64,000 nucleotides of DNA from DASPKM01 sp963817075 (GTDB lineage: Bacteria; Bacteroidota; Bacteroidia; Chitinophagales; Chitinophagaceae). How positions within the stretch are numbered: position 1 is the stretch's first letter; each line of letters starts with the position of its first letter. The notes beneath the pieces were generated by a model. It was not told where the DNA came from, made no database searches, and worked only from the letters and a program-made list of their open reading frames with translations. This document shows positions 27,048-35,062 of the stretch, piece after piece. The stretch covers positions 186,001-250,000 of the forward strand of contig CAWFMT010000005.1 in assembly GCA_963817075.1 (NCBI GenBank), given 5' to 3'. Position numbers and translations under genes: made by a program.

Positions 27048-28175
27048 ATGGCAGGCATATATATACATGTTCCATTTTGTAAACAGTCCTGCCTGTATTG
27101 CAATTTTCATTTTTCAACTTCATTGAACCTTAAGAACGAGTTTGTAAAGGCTTTATTGAGGGAGATTGAACTTCAGAAGAATTATCTGGAAGGTGAGGAA
27201 ATTGAAACGATTTATTTGGGAGGAGGTACGCCCAGCCTTCTTTCTTTGGCTGAATTAGATTCAATTCTTTCCAAATTGCGTGATCATTTCAAAATATCTC
27301 GGGATGCAGAGATGACGCTTGAGGCAAATCCTGATGATATCACAAGTGAAAAAGCAAGTGGTTGGCGCCTGGCTGGGATTAACCGCCTCAGTATTGGCGT
27401 ACAATCCTTTTTTGGCAATGATCTCCTTTGGATGAACCGCGCCCATACCGCGGATCAGTCTTTAAAAAGTTTGATGCAAATAAAGGAGGCTGGATTCAAT
27501 AACCTTTCAGTCGATCTGATATATGGCTCGCCTCAACTTACTGATCAGAATTGGATGGAAAACCTGAGAATTGCGGGAGAGATGGGTATTCCACACCTTT
27601 CCTGCTATGCGTTGACGGTTGAGCCACAAACAGCCCTTCACCATTTGATAGTGAAGAATCAGATGCAGGATGTAAATAGCGAAGACCAGGCGCGCCAGTT
27701 TCTGATGCTGCAGGAATGGAGTGCAAAAGAAGGCTATGATCATTATGAGATCTCAAACTTTGCAAAACCGGGTTTGCGGAGCCGTCATAATACCTCCTAC
27801 TGGCAACAGAAAAAATATCTCGGACTTGGACCCTCCGCTCATTCCTTCAACGGCTTTTCACGTCAATGGAATATTTCCAATAATCCTAAATACATCCAAT
27901 CAATAGCAAACGAGGAATTACCATTTGAAATAGAGACGCTCACTCCTGTCCAAAAGCTTAATGAATATATCATGGTTTCACTGAGAACAGCAGAAGGAAT
28001 AGATCTGAATTATATTAAGAAAGAATTTGGAGAAGAATTCGCAATTAAACTTGTAGCGAATTCAGGACGATATTTGTCCAATGGACTTGTAGAGCAAAAT
28101 GATAATAAAATTAGATTGACAAATCAGGGGAAATTCCTGGCGGATGGAATTGCAGCAGAACTCTTTTTAATTTGA
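27048..28175 (+). CDS. hemW: Radical SAM protein HemW (HemN-like)
   Basis: The 375-residue protein begins MAGIYIHVPFCKQSCLYCNF, the radical-SAM CxxxCxxC motif (Cys 11, 15, 18) in the form typical of HemW, with the conserved IHxPFC lead. Other family marks are TIYLGGGTPSLLS, SIGVQSF, NLSVDLIYGSPQLTDQNW, HLSCYALTVEPQTALH, YEISNFAKPG with the HNTSYWQ stretch and LGLGPSAHSFNG. HemW was first named coproporphyrinogen oxidase, but is now seen as a haem-binding chaperone that delivers haem to respiratory enzymes. HemN-specific N-terminal extension is absent, which favours HemW. It is divergent from the BamA-like/DUF4271/hemD run. Confidence 0.92.
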   Translation: MAGIYIHVPFCKQSCLYCNFHFSTSLNLKNEFVKALLREIELQKNYLEGEEIETIYLGGGTPSLLSLAELDSILSKLRDHFKISRDAEMTLEANPDDITSEKASGWRLAGINRLSIGVQSFFGNDLLWMNRAHTADQSLKSLMQIKEAGFNNLSVDLIYGSPQLTDQNWMENLRIAGEMGIPHLSCYALTVEPQTALHHLIVKNQMQDVNSEDQARQFLMLQEWSAKEGYDHYEISNFAKPGLRSRHNTSYWQQKKYLGLGPSAHSFNGFSRQWNISNNPKYIQSIANEELPFEIETLTPVQKLNEYIMVSLRTAEGIDLNYIKKEFGEEFAIKLVANSGRYLSNGLVEQNDNKIRLTNQGKFLADGIAAELFLI

Positions 28176-28250
28176 AAATTTGAAGATTTGATAATTTGAA
28201 AATGGAAGAACCTAGCGTCATTGCGAGTCCTGAGCGGAGTCGAAGGGGCG
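28171..28250. repeat. Family B AT-rich repeat plus a 'gcgagtcctgagcgga' unit and family A half arm
   Basis: After the hemW stop come aaatttgaagatttgataatttg units (28171-28203), then gcgtcattgcgagtcctgagcg (28216-28237, similar to 13960-13985), then cggttaag, the tail of family A. It is a nest of three repeat types with no gene. Confidence 0.6.
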
Positions 28251-28257
28251 GTTAAGC

Positions 28258-28383
28258 TTAATCTGAGATTCTTTTTGATTTTCCGAAGTGTTCCTTCAGG
28301 TATTTCACCAGCTCATTAACCATTAGGCAGCCCACCATCAGGAGGATAAAAGTGAATCCGATATTTTGGTAAGAGAGGGGCAT
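28258..28383 (-). CDS. Small putative membrane protein
   Basis: The product is 41 residues, MPLSYQNIGFTFILLMVGC then a basic tail ending GKSKRISD. It has one clear membrane helix followed by a positively charged cytoplasmic end, a normal topology for a small inner-membrane protein. The gene would lie 82 bases after gpsA on the same strand. The frame is open further upstream, to 28443. There is no family I can recognise; it may be a chance frame. The hydrophobic/basic pattern is the only support. Confidence 0.35.
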   Translation of the reverse strand: MPLSYQNIGFTFILLMVGCLMVNELVKYLKEHFGKSKRISD

Positions 28384-28464
28384 ACATTTTTTAGGTTCGA
28401 AGCGGGAGTTTAGTTGGTAATCAAAGCTATTCAAGTTCACCATTCAGAACTACCACTTTAACTA

Positions 28465-29502
28465 TTAGACGAGGAATTGCTCCAAATGGTTAATGGCTTC
28501 TGAATGTTTAACATTTTGCCAGAGAATTTTATAGACCGTTTCCGCTATAGGCATCTCAGCTTTCACTTCTTTATTGATTAGGTAAATACACCTGCTGGCA
28601 TTATAACCTTCTGCTACCATGTTCATTTCAAGCTGAATAGCCTTGACAGAGTATCCTTTTCCAACCATATTCCCGAACGTGCGGTTTCTGCTGTACAGGG
28701 AATAGCAAGTCACCAGGAGATCCCCGAGGTAGACCGAGGCGGCATAGTTTGCATTTTTCCGGTGAGTGACCGGATCTTCAATTTCATGTATTCCAACCTC
28801 AATTCGTCCAACTCCGAGTTTTCGAAGAAAGCCAGCCATTTCATCCGCACTGTTTGCAATCAATACACTAAGGAAATTATCACCGTATTCCAGACCATGA
28901 GCGATACCTGCTCCCAACGCGTAAATATTTTTAAGAACGGCCGCATACTGAACACCATAAACATCAGTATTGACAATTGTATTGATGTAAGCTGAAGCAA
29001 AAGATTTTGCGATGCCTGAACATGTTTCTTCATCAATACCTGAAAAAGTGAGATAGGATAATTTCTCTGCGGCTACTTCCTCTGCATGGCAGGGACCCAT
29101 AATCGTAAAATAATTTTCGAGTGGCACCCCAAATTCATTCTTGAGGTAATCATTCAGAAGCAGATTATTTTCTGGAAGAATTCCTTTGACTGCAGAAACG
29201 ATTTTCTTTCCTGTCAAACTTTCGGGGCCAAGTGAATTCAAAGTATCAGTAATATATGCAGAGGGGACCGCTATAATTATGCAATCAGATTTTTCTACTA
29301 TTTCATTCACATCACTACTAAGAAAGAGAAGGGATGTATCAAAATATACTGAGCTTAAATAATTAGGATTGTGATGCCTGGAGCGAATGTGCTGACTGAT
29401 ACTCTCATTCCTCACCCACCAGTTAAGAGAGATCTGATTGTCCGTTATGATCTTTGCTAAAGCCGTGGCCCAACTCCCGCTGCCGATGATACCGATCTTC
29501 AT
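28465..29502 (-). CDS. gpsA: NAD(P)H-dependent glycerol-3-phosphate dehydrogenase
   Basis: GpsA reduces dihydroxyacetone phosphate to sn-glycerol-3-phosphate for phospholipid synthesis. The 345-residue protein starts MKIGIIGSGSWATALAKI, the GxGxW nucleotide-binding loop; the start at 29502 places the motif at the very N-terminus, as in the family. Next come WWVRNESISQHI, SDCIIIAVPSAYI, SAVKGI, MGPCHAEEVA, and the catalytic-Lys helix AVLKNIYALGAGIAHGL. The C-terminal domain has GLLVTC-like LGDLLVTCYSLYSRNRTFG and PIAETVYKIL. Length is normal. Family A repeat sequence lies just upstream of its start, in the gap after the efflux adaptor. Confidence 0.95.
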   Translation of the reverse strand: MKIGIIGSGSWATALAKIITDNQISLNWWVRNESISQHIRSRHHNPNYLSSVYFDTSLLFLSSDVNEIVEKSDCIIIAVPSAYITDTLNSLGPESLTGKKIVSAVKGILPENNLLLNDYLKNEFGVPLENYFTIMGPCHAEEVAAEKLSYLTFSGIDEETCSGIAKSFASAYINTIVNTDVYGVQYAAVLKNIYALGAGIAHGLEYGDNFLSVLIANSADEMAGFLRKLGVGRIEVGIHEIEDPVTHRKNANYAASVYLGDLLVTCYSLYSRNRTFGNMVGKGYSVKAIQLEMNMVAEGYNASRCIYLINKEVKAEMPIAETVYKILWQNVKHSEAINHLEQFLV

Positions 29503-29512
29503 ACAGACGTAA

Positions 29513-29601
29513 TTTAACCGCAAAGGCGCGAGGACGCAAAGTTTCGCCAGAAATCAATCCTCTTCATTTTCAAATCTTCAAATTTTCAAATTCTCAAATT
29601 T
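29513..29601. repeat. Family A half copy followed by family B AT-rich repeat
   Basis: ttaaccgcaaaggcgcgaggacgcaaag (29513-29540) is one arm of family A. Bases 29566-29601 are ttcaaat-type units of family B, ending at the stop of the efflux adaptor gene. The pair separates gpsA from the adaptor gene. Confidence 0.65.
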
Positions 29602-29604
29602 GTT

Positions 29605-30984
29605 TTATTTCTTGTCAAACAACTGATCTTTCGGAACAACTTTCACCTTCGTTCCATCTTTTAATGTTTTGCTGACAGTACTATATGGACCAACAATTAT
29701 TTCATCGCCTTCTTTCAATCCATTGATCACTTCAATATGATTGATGTCCTGGATATCAGTTTTAACGATGATCTTCTTGACCTTACTATCCGTCTGCAAT
29801 ACAAAAACTACTTCCTCCAGATCTGAAGAAGAATTCTTGGATTCTGATTGATCACCATCTGTATTTTCTTCTTTTTTATCGAAGCTGCTTTTCTCACTAT
29901 TTACTGCTTTATCGCTTCCTTTTTCTCTGGTCGTAACGGCATTGATTGGAACAGACAAAACATTCTCATGTCGTTTTGTTTGAATATCAGCACTGGCGTT
30001 CATGCCCGGACGAAAAGGAAAATTCTTTGGCTTGGTTGGATCGATAAGATCTTTGTATGAACTCTGCAACAATCGAATTCTGACCTCATAATTAGTAACA
30101 TCGTTGGTTAGAGCTGCCTGAGTAGTTCCAGCTCCTTTATTGCTGCTCGCGATCTGCGTTACAATCCCCTTAAATTTTCTGTTATTGTATGCATCCACTT
30201 CTACGAGTGCGGAATCACCAAGATGAACTTTCGGAACATCATTTTCTCCTACATCTACTCTTACTTCCATAACACTCATGTCAGCAACACGCATCATTTC
30301 TGTTCCTACGTTGAAACTGTTTCCCGCTACACGTTCTCCCTTTTTCACACTTAGAAGGGATATCACTCCATTCATGGGAGCAACAATTGTTGTACGTCCC
30401 AGGTCTTTATTAGCTCTTGTTAGATTGGCCTGAGCACTCTGCACTCCCGCCTGTCCGGAACGAATACTCTGGAGAGCGGCATTATAATTAGCCTGGGAAG
30501 TCCGAAAAGCAACTTCGGCCTGTTCAAATTCAGCCTGTGAGATGACTTTGTCATCAAGTAATTTCTTCTGACGGTTGTAGGTATTTTGTGCTTGATTCAT
30601 GGTGCTTTTCAGTGCTTCAAGCTGGGCGGAACTATTATCAACATTCGCTTGTTGTTGTGCAACCAGTGCTGCGGCCTGATCTTTTTCGGTTGAATAAATA
30701 TCAGCATAGATCCTGGCCAGCAATTGTCCTTTCTTCACGCTATCGCCTTCCTGAACCATGAGCTCTACGATCTCTCCGGAAATATCCGGACTGACCTTCA
30801 CTTCGATCTCAGGAAATATCTTTCCACTGGCGGTGACCGTCTCAATAATGGTGCGGCGACTCACTTTCTCGGAAGATACTTTAAGCCCTTCCTCTTTGCC
30901 GAGAGCACCTCCGGCCTTTAATGCTACCAGGGTTATGATGACGACCACTAAACTGATAATGATCCAAAGCAACTTCTTCTTCAT
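29605..30984 (-). CDS. Periplasmic efflux adaptor (HlyD/MacA-like)
   Basis: The 459-residue protein has an N-terminal anchor (KKLLWIIISLVVVIITLVAL), a first lipoyl half (GKIFPEIEVKVSPDISGEIV), and VQEGDSVKKGQLLARI. A long coiled-coil hairpin (about 85-180) precedes the second lipoyl half (RTTIVAPMNGVISLLSVKKG), and beta-barrel and membrane-proximal segments (about 230-350, RPGMNASADI) follow. A Ser/Glu/Lys-rich insert lies at about 370-395 (SEKSSFDKKEENTDGDQSES, low complexity) inside the membrane-proximal domain. The gene directly follows a TolC-family gene. No RND or ABC pump gene lies next to it; gpsA comes next. MacA-like substrate choice cannot be told. Confidence 0.88.
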   Translation of the reverse strand: MKKKLLWIIISLVVVIITLVALKAGGALGKEEGLKVSSEKVSRRTIIETVTASGKIFPEIEVKVSPDISGEIVELMVQEGDSVKKGQLLARIYADIYSTEKDQAAALVAQQQANVDNSSAQLEALKSTMNQAQNTYNRQKKLLDDKVISQAEFEQAEVAFRTSQANYNAALQSIRSGQAGVQSAQANLTRANKDLGRTTIVAPMNGVISLLSVKKGERVAGNSFNVGTEMMRVADMSVMEVRVDVGENDVPKVHLGDSALVEVDAYNNRKFKGIVTQIASSNKGAGTTQAALTNDVTNYEVRIRLLQSSYKDLIDPTKPKNFPFRPGMNASADIQTKRHENVLSVPINAVTTREKGSDKAVNSEKSSFDKKEENTDGDQSESKNSSSDLEEVVFVLQTDSKVKKIIVKTDIQDINHIEVINGLKEGDEIIVGPYSTVSKTLKDGTKVKVVPKDQLFDKK

Positions 30985-31037
30985 ATAGAAATTTTTTCAG
31001 CTTTATGCCGGTACCTACTCCGGACAAATTGGTTTGG

Positions 31038-32393
31038 TTATAATTTGATGCCTTGTCCTTTATAGAATTCAAGGACTTTCATTTTGAATACATAATCATA
31101 TTGAGCCGATACCAAATCGATCTTTGCACGGAATAAGTTGGATTGGCTGGTGATAAGATCAATAGTATTGAGCAAACCTATGCTGTACCTTTTATTTGCA
31201 AAATCAAATGCTCGTTGAGAAGTTTCTACTGCTTTTTGCGAGGCCTTGAATTTCTCAAGTGCCGCGAGGGCTGTGCTGTAGGCTGTATAGATATCCTGTT
31301 TGATCCTGTAAACATCCGCCTCCCTTATTAATTGGAGGTTCTTCACATTAAGTTTTGATCGCTCGAAATTTGTCCTCAGGCTTCCTCCATTGAATATCGG
31401 AATGTTCAGTCCAATTCCAACATTTTGGCCAAGGTTCAGGTCTATCTGTCTGAAATAAGAAACTCGTTTGATCTGCCCTGTTACCGGATCAACATCTCTA
31501 TAAAGATTGAAATACTGACTTCCTATGCTTGCTCCAGCTGTTAGGGATGGATACATAAAACCCTTTGCAGCATCTACTCTCTTCTCAGCCGCCTTGATCC
31601 GGAGTTCATTAACCTTCTGCTGTGGTAGATTGGCAACCGCAAGGCTGTAGACAGCTTCAGGTTGAAGTTCTGCAATGGGTTCAATAGGTACCTGATCTGC
31701 CGGTGGGGTTTCCAGGTCAAAAGGAGCAGCAACGTCCAAGTTGAGCAAAGCCTTCAGCAGAATAATGTTTTGATCGAAATTGGAAACGGCCGTGATATAG
31801 TTTGAACTATCAATAGCAAGTTGTGATTCAAATTGCGCAGCGTTCAATTCGGGCAGAGATCCTGCAGACACCTGCTTCCTTGTATTTTCTAATTGCGCAG
31901 CAGTGAGGCCAATCTGGACACCTGCAATGTTCACCTGTTCTTTTGAAAGCAAAATTGTAAGATAGGAGGCGGCAATATTGAGGGCAACGTCATTCTTTAT
32001 CTTATCGACATTCAAACGTGATGCTTCAGCTTCAAATTCATCCGCCTTGATCGTATTGCGTTTGCTAAACCAGTTGAATATATCAACATTGGAATTGAGG
32101 GAAAAAGAATTACTGAAAGTGCTTTGTGAAATGATATTCTGCGTTGCAAAATCACGTGCACGTCCCCAACCCCAGCCTGAATTAGTATTGAACATGGCGG
32201 TTGGATATTGAGAAAGTCTTGATTGGTTCAATTGCAGCTCATCGAATCGTTTCTGAACATCAGCCTGCCTTACAGAAATATTATTGGTAAGAGCATACTC
32301 CACCAACGATCGCAAATTCCATTTCTGTTGGGCGTGTGAAGTTGTCGCTAATGCAATGAAGATGCTCGCGACCAGTAATAGTTTTCTCATCAT
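31038..32393 (-). CDS. TolC-family outer-membrane efflux protein
   Basis: The 451-residue protein has a signal peptide (MRKLLLVASIFIALATTSHA) and two repeats of the outer-membrane efflux domain. The N-terminal half has WNLRSLVEYALTNNISVRQA, and the second has PEAVYSLAVANLPQQKVNELRI and the helix ALEKFKASQKAVETSQRAFD. Near the end, YSIGLLNTIDLITSQSNLFRAK is a conserved NxxD-type TolC motif. It forms a trimeric tunnel through the outer membrane. The adaptor gene lies 53 bases downstream. Length is normal for Bacteroidota members. The start may be M1 or M2; both give the same signal peptide. Confidence 0.93.
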   Translation of the reverse strand: MMRKLLLVASIFIALATTSHAQQKWNLRSLVEYALTNNISVRQADVQKRFDELQLNQSRLSQYPTAMFNTNSGWGWGRARDFATQNIISQSTFSNSFSLNSNVDIFNWFSKRNTIKADEFEAEASRLNVDKIKNDVALNIAASYLTILLSKEQVNIAGVQIGLTAAQLENTRKQVSAGSLPELNAAQFESQLAIDSSNYITAVSNFDQNIILLKALLNLDVAAPFDLETPPADQVPIEPIAELQPEAVYSLAVANLPQQKVNELRIKAAEKRVDAAKGFMYPSLTAGASIGSQYFNLYRDVDPVTGQIKRVSYFRQIDLNLGQNVGIGLNIPIFNGGSLRTNFERSKLNVKNLQLIREADVYRIKQDIYTAYSTALAALEKFKASQKAVETSQRAFDFANKRYSIGLLNTIDLITSQSNLFRAKIDLVSAQYDYVFKMKVLEFYKGQGIKL

Positions 32394-32505
32394 AGTGCAA
32401 AATTATTCGCATGAAAATCATGTTTCAAAATTATCCATGCAGCCTCAGGCGGACGAAGATATTGATTAGGGATTTTCAAAATATGCCGTTTAAACTAATG
32501 TTTTA

Positions 32506-33675
32506 TTAATTCACAGCCGCAAATGCCTGTTCAATGTCCTTGATCAGGTAATCGGCCTCTTCCAGTCCAAAATAGAATCGGATCATTTTGTGTTCACGGT
32601 ATCGGGGATTGAATTGGTCAGGGCGTAAAGGTGCACACCTGGGTATAACAAGACTTTCGTGGCCTCCCCAGCTGACAGCCATCTTTATGTGACGCAAGGC
32701 CTCGCAGAATGTTACGATCTGTTCACGTCTTTCTGCCTTCATTACTATAGTGATCAATCCACAGGCCCCTTTCATTTGTTTTGTTGCCAGTTCATACTGA
32801 GGAAATGAAGGGTCAAGAGGAAAGAGCAATTCCTCAACTGCTGGATGCTTGCTTAGGAACTCCACTAATTTTTCGGTGGTTCCTGAGATCTTTTCAAACC
32901 TTGCCGGCAGTGTTCTTAGGCCCCTTAAAAGAAGCCACGCATTGAAGGGTTGGATCCCGCTTCCCACACTGAGATATTCACTGTCAAAAATCTTCCTGAT
33001 CATAGCTTTTGAGCCGCTCAATACTCCACCCAGCGTATCACTATGTCCACTTATATACTTAGTGGCGGTTTGCATGGAAAGATCGATCCCCATCTCTATT
33101 GGTTTCTGATATAGGGGACTGCAATAGCTATTATCGCAATATGTGATGATTCCCTCAGCTTTTGCAAGCTCGGCTACGGCCGGTAAGTCCTGCATAGCAA
33201 AGTCCCATGAATTGGGAGATTCAAGATAGATAAGTGAGGTATTCGGCAAAATTGCCTTTTCAAAGTTCTCGATCTGCGTTCCATCAATATAGGTGGTGGC
33301 GATACCAAACCTTGGAAGGATCACGTCAAAAATTCTCTGTGCCCAGGTATAAGGTTTCTTAACAGAGACAATATGATCACCTGACTTCACATTGGCAAAA
33401 ACCCCGGCAAAAATTGCTGCAGCCCCGCTGTTGAAAATGAGACAGTCTTCCGCTCCATCAAGCGCAGCAAGTTTTTTGCGAAGGATGTCAACTGTTGGAT
33501 TGATACCCCGGCTGTACAAGTAACCACCCATTTCATCTTCAAATGCTGATTTGAGATCATCAACCTTGTTGAATGCAAAATTGCTTGTTTGAATAATGGG
33601 CGGTGCAATGGCGTTGAAATATTGCTCCCTTTCTTCACCAAGTTCATTTAAAATATAGGAGAGGTCATGAGACAT
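32506..33675 (-). CDS. PLP-dependent trans-sulfuration enzyme (cystathionine lyase/synthase type)
   Basis: The 389-residue protein belongs to the Cys/Met-metabolism PLP family. It has an N-terminal IAPPIIQTSNFAF, YSRGINPTVDILRKKLAALDGAED, the phosphate-binding FNSGAAAIFAGV, the aromatic Tyr/Trp KPYTWAQRIFD, CDNSYCSPLYQKP, and the PLP-Lys TATKYISGHSDTLGG, then SGIQPFNAWLLLRGLRTLP. The TKYISGHSD form is close to cystathionine beta-lyase, but gamma-synthase or methionine lyase activity cannot be excluded. The ATG at 33675 is preferred; it overlaps the end of the permease gene by 11 bases. It follows an amino-acid permease, suggesting uptake and breakdown of a sulfur amino acid. Confidence 0.88.
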   Translation of the reverse strand: MSHDLSYILNELGEEREQYFNAIAPPIIQTSNFAFNKVDDLKSAFEDEMGGYLYSRGINPTVDILRKKLAALDGAEDCLIFNSGAAAIFAGVFANVKSGDHIVSVKKPYTWAQRIFDVILPRFGIATTYIDGTQIENFEKAILPNTSLIYLESPNSWDFAMQDLPAVAELAKAEGIITYCDNSYCSPLYQKPIEMGIDLSMQTATKYISGHSDTLGGVLSGSKAMIRKIFDSEYLSVGSGIQPFNAWLLLRGLRTLPARFEKISGTTEKLVEFLSKHPAVEELLFPLDPSFPQYELATKQMKGACGLITIVMKAERREQIVTFCEALRHIKMAVSWGGHESLVIPRCAPLRPDQFNPRYREHKMIRFYFGLEEADYLIKDIEQAFAAVN

Positions 33676-35011
33676 CAGGTACTTTTGGTTTGGTTCGAAC
33701 AATCAGAAAATATAATAAGGTAAAGCCGATCAATACGCAAGTCCCAGTCAGGGCGATCATCGGTGTATTAATTGCAATACTGGCTGATACAAATACATAA
33801 GCCAGGATAAAAATAATGGTCATCAGAGGGAATAACTTCATCTTATAAATGCCCTTCCCATCAAGATGCTTCGTCCGTTTGCGAAGGATGAAAAGAGTGG
33901 CGGCAGAAGTAGCCATACCAAATGAATCCAGGAATATGCTAAAACTGAGGATTTTGTCAAAGGTTTCAGCAAAAAAAACAACCACCATCGCAATAGATGC
34001 AAAAACCGTAAGCGCAACTACATAAACCCCTTTGCTTACAGATTTCTTCTGGAAGATGCTTGGCAGTACTCCATCCTCGCTCATTGCATACATAACACGT
34101 GGATTACTTAGCAACGAAACATTCACATACGCGAGGACTGAAAGGAAAAGCATAACAGAGAAGGCATTCGCGCCATCCTGGCCAAACATTTTTGAAACTA
34201 CTATGGAAGCTATGGGAATATCACTCTTAGCCTTGAGTTCATTAAATCCTATCACATTATAATATGCAACGTTTGCAAGCAGGTAAAGGAGAATGATGAT
34301 AGTTATTGCGATAAAAATACCTCTTGGGATATTTTTTGACGGTTGATTGACCTCACTTCCAAAATTGATCGTCTGCTGGTATCCGCCATAGGTAAAGGAA
34401 ACGGCAACAAGACATAATCCGAAAGAAGTAATGATCTCATTCCAGCTGCCATTTACCGGTTGCATGAGCGGCACATTACTGGTGGCATGGGCTGCAGGAT
34501 AAAATAAAGACATGATCAACAGCAAAACCATAGAAATCTTGATGATCATTAGTACATTCTGAGTTTTTGAACTCATCTTAAGTCCAATAATATTTACCCC
34601 ATAAAAAAGAAGAATCGCAAATATTGCAATGATTTGAGTTATCCCCTGACTAGGAGTTTCCATGAACACATTCGTAATATATCCTGCACCAATGAGGGCT
34701 ACCCCTGAAATGGAGGCAGCGTTCGAAATCAGGATGCTGCAGTTTAATGCAAATGCTATGGAGGGATGATAAGCATATGAAAAGACCTTGTAGTAGCCGC
34801 CCGTTACAGGATATCTGGACCCAATTTCTGCATAGGTCAACGCACCACAGAGAGCGACCAGTCCGCCAACGATCCAGGCAGTAAAATAAATTGAAGGAGT
34901 CAAGGCTGCGTTTGCCGCGTCCCTGGAAGTTCTGAAAATACCCATGCCAATAACCAGTCCTATCACGATCATGGTCAGATCGAAGAGGTTTAGTTTTGGT
35001 CTGTTGGTCAT
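33665..35011 (-). CDS. APC-family amino-acid permease
   Basis: The 448-residue protein has about 12 membrane helices. Its start, LNLFDLTMIVIGLVIGMGIF, is the TM1 motif of the APC superfamily (GxxIGxGIF). TM2-3 follow with ALTYAEIGSRYPVTGGYY, the conserved E-x-G-x-x-x-P-x-x-G-G-x-Y/F pattern. The FTYGGYQQTINFGSEV segment (TM6) and SFGMATSAATLFILRKR (TM10) also fit. It exchanges or imports amino acids; the substrate is unknown. Its stop overlaps the PLP enzyme gene by 11 bases, so the two are translationally coupled and probably act on the same amino acid. Divergent from the TonB receptor gene at 35063, with a 51-base gap. Confidence 0.92.
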   Translation of the reverse strand: MTNRPKLNLFDLTMIVIGLVIGMGIFRTSRDAANAALTPSIYFTAWIVGGLVALCGALTYAEIGSRYPVTGGYYKVFSYAYHPSIAFALNCSILISNAASISGVALIGAGYITNVFMETPSQGITQIIAIFAILLFYGVNIIGLKMSSKTQNVLMIIKISMVLLLIMSLFYPAAHATSNVPLMQPVNGSWNEIITSFGLCLVAVSFTYGGYQQTINFGSEVNQPSKNIPRGIFIAITIIILLYLLANVAYYNVIGFNELKAKSDIPIASIVVSKMFGQDGANAFSVMLFLSVLAYVNVSLLSNPRVMYAMSEDGVLPSIFQKKSVSKGVYVVALTVFASIAMVVVFFAETFDKILSFSIFLDSFGMATSAATLFILRKRTKHLDGKGIYKMKLFPLMTIIFILAYVFVSASIAINTPMIALTGTCVLIGFTLLYFLIVRTKPKVPDVS

Positions 35012-35038
35012 GGAATGAAGATAAAGAATCCCAGTCTT

Positions 35039-35046
35039 TACCTTTG
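35039..35046 (+). promoter_or_regulatory. Bacteroidota -7 element (TAnnTTTG)
   Basis: tacctttg matches the -7 consensus TAnnTTTG exactly, 17 bases before the ATG at 35063. No good -33 TTG is seen at the usual spacing, so this is a partial promoter signal. Confidence 0.4.
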
Positions 35047-35062
35047 AGTTACATCCTCATCG

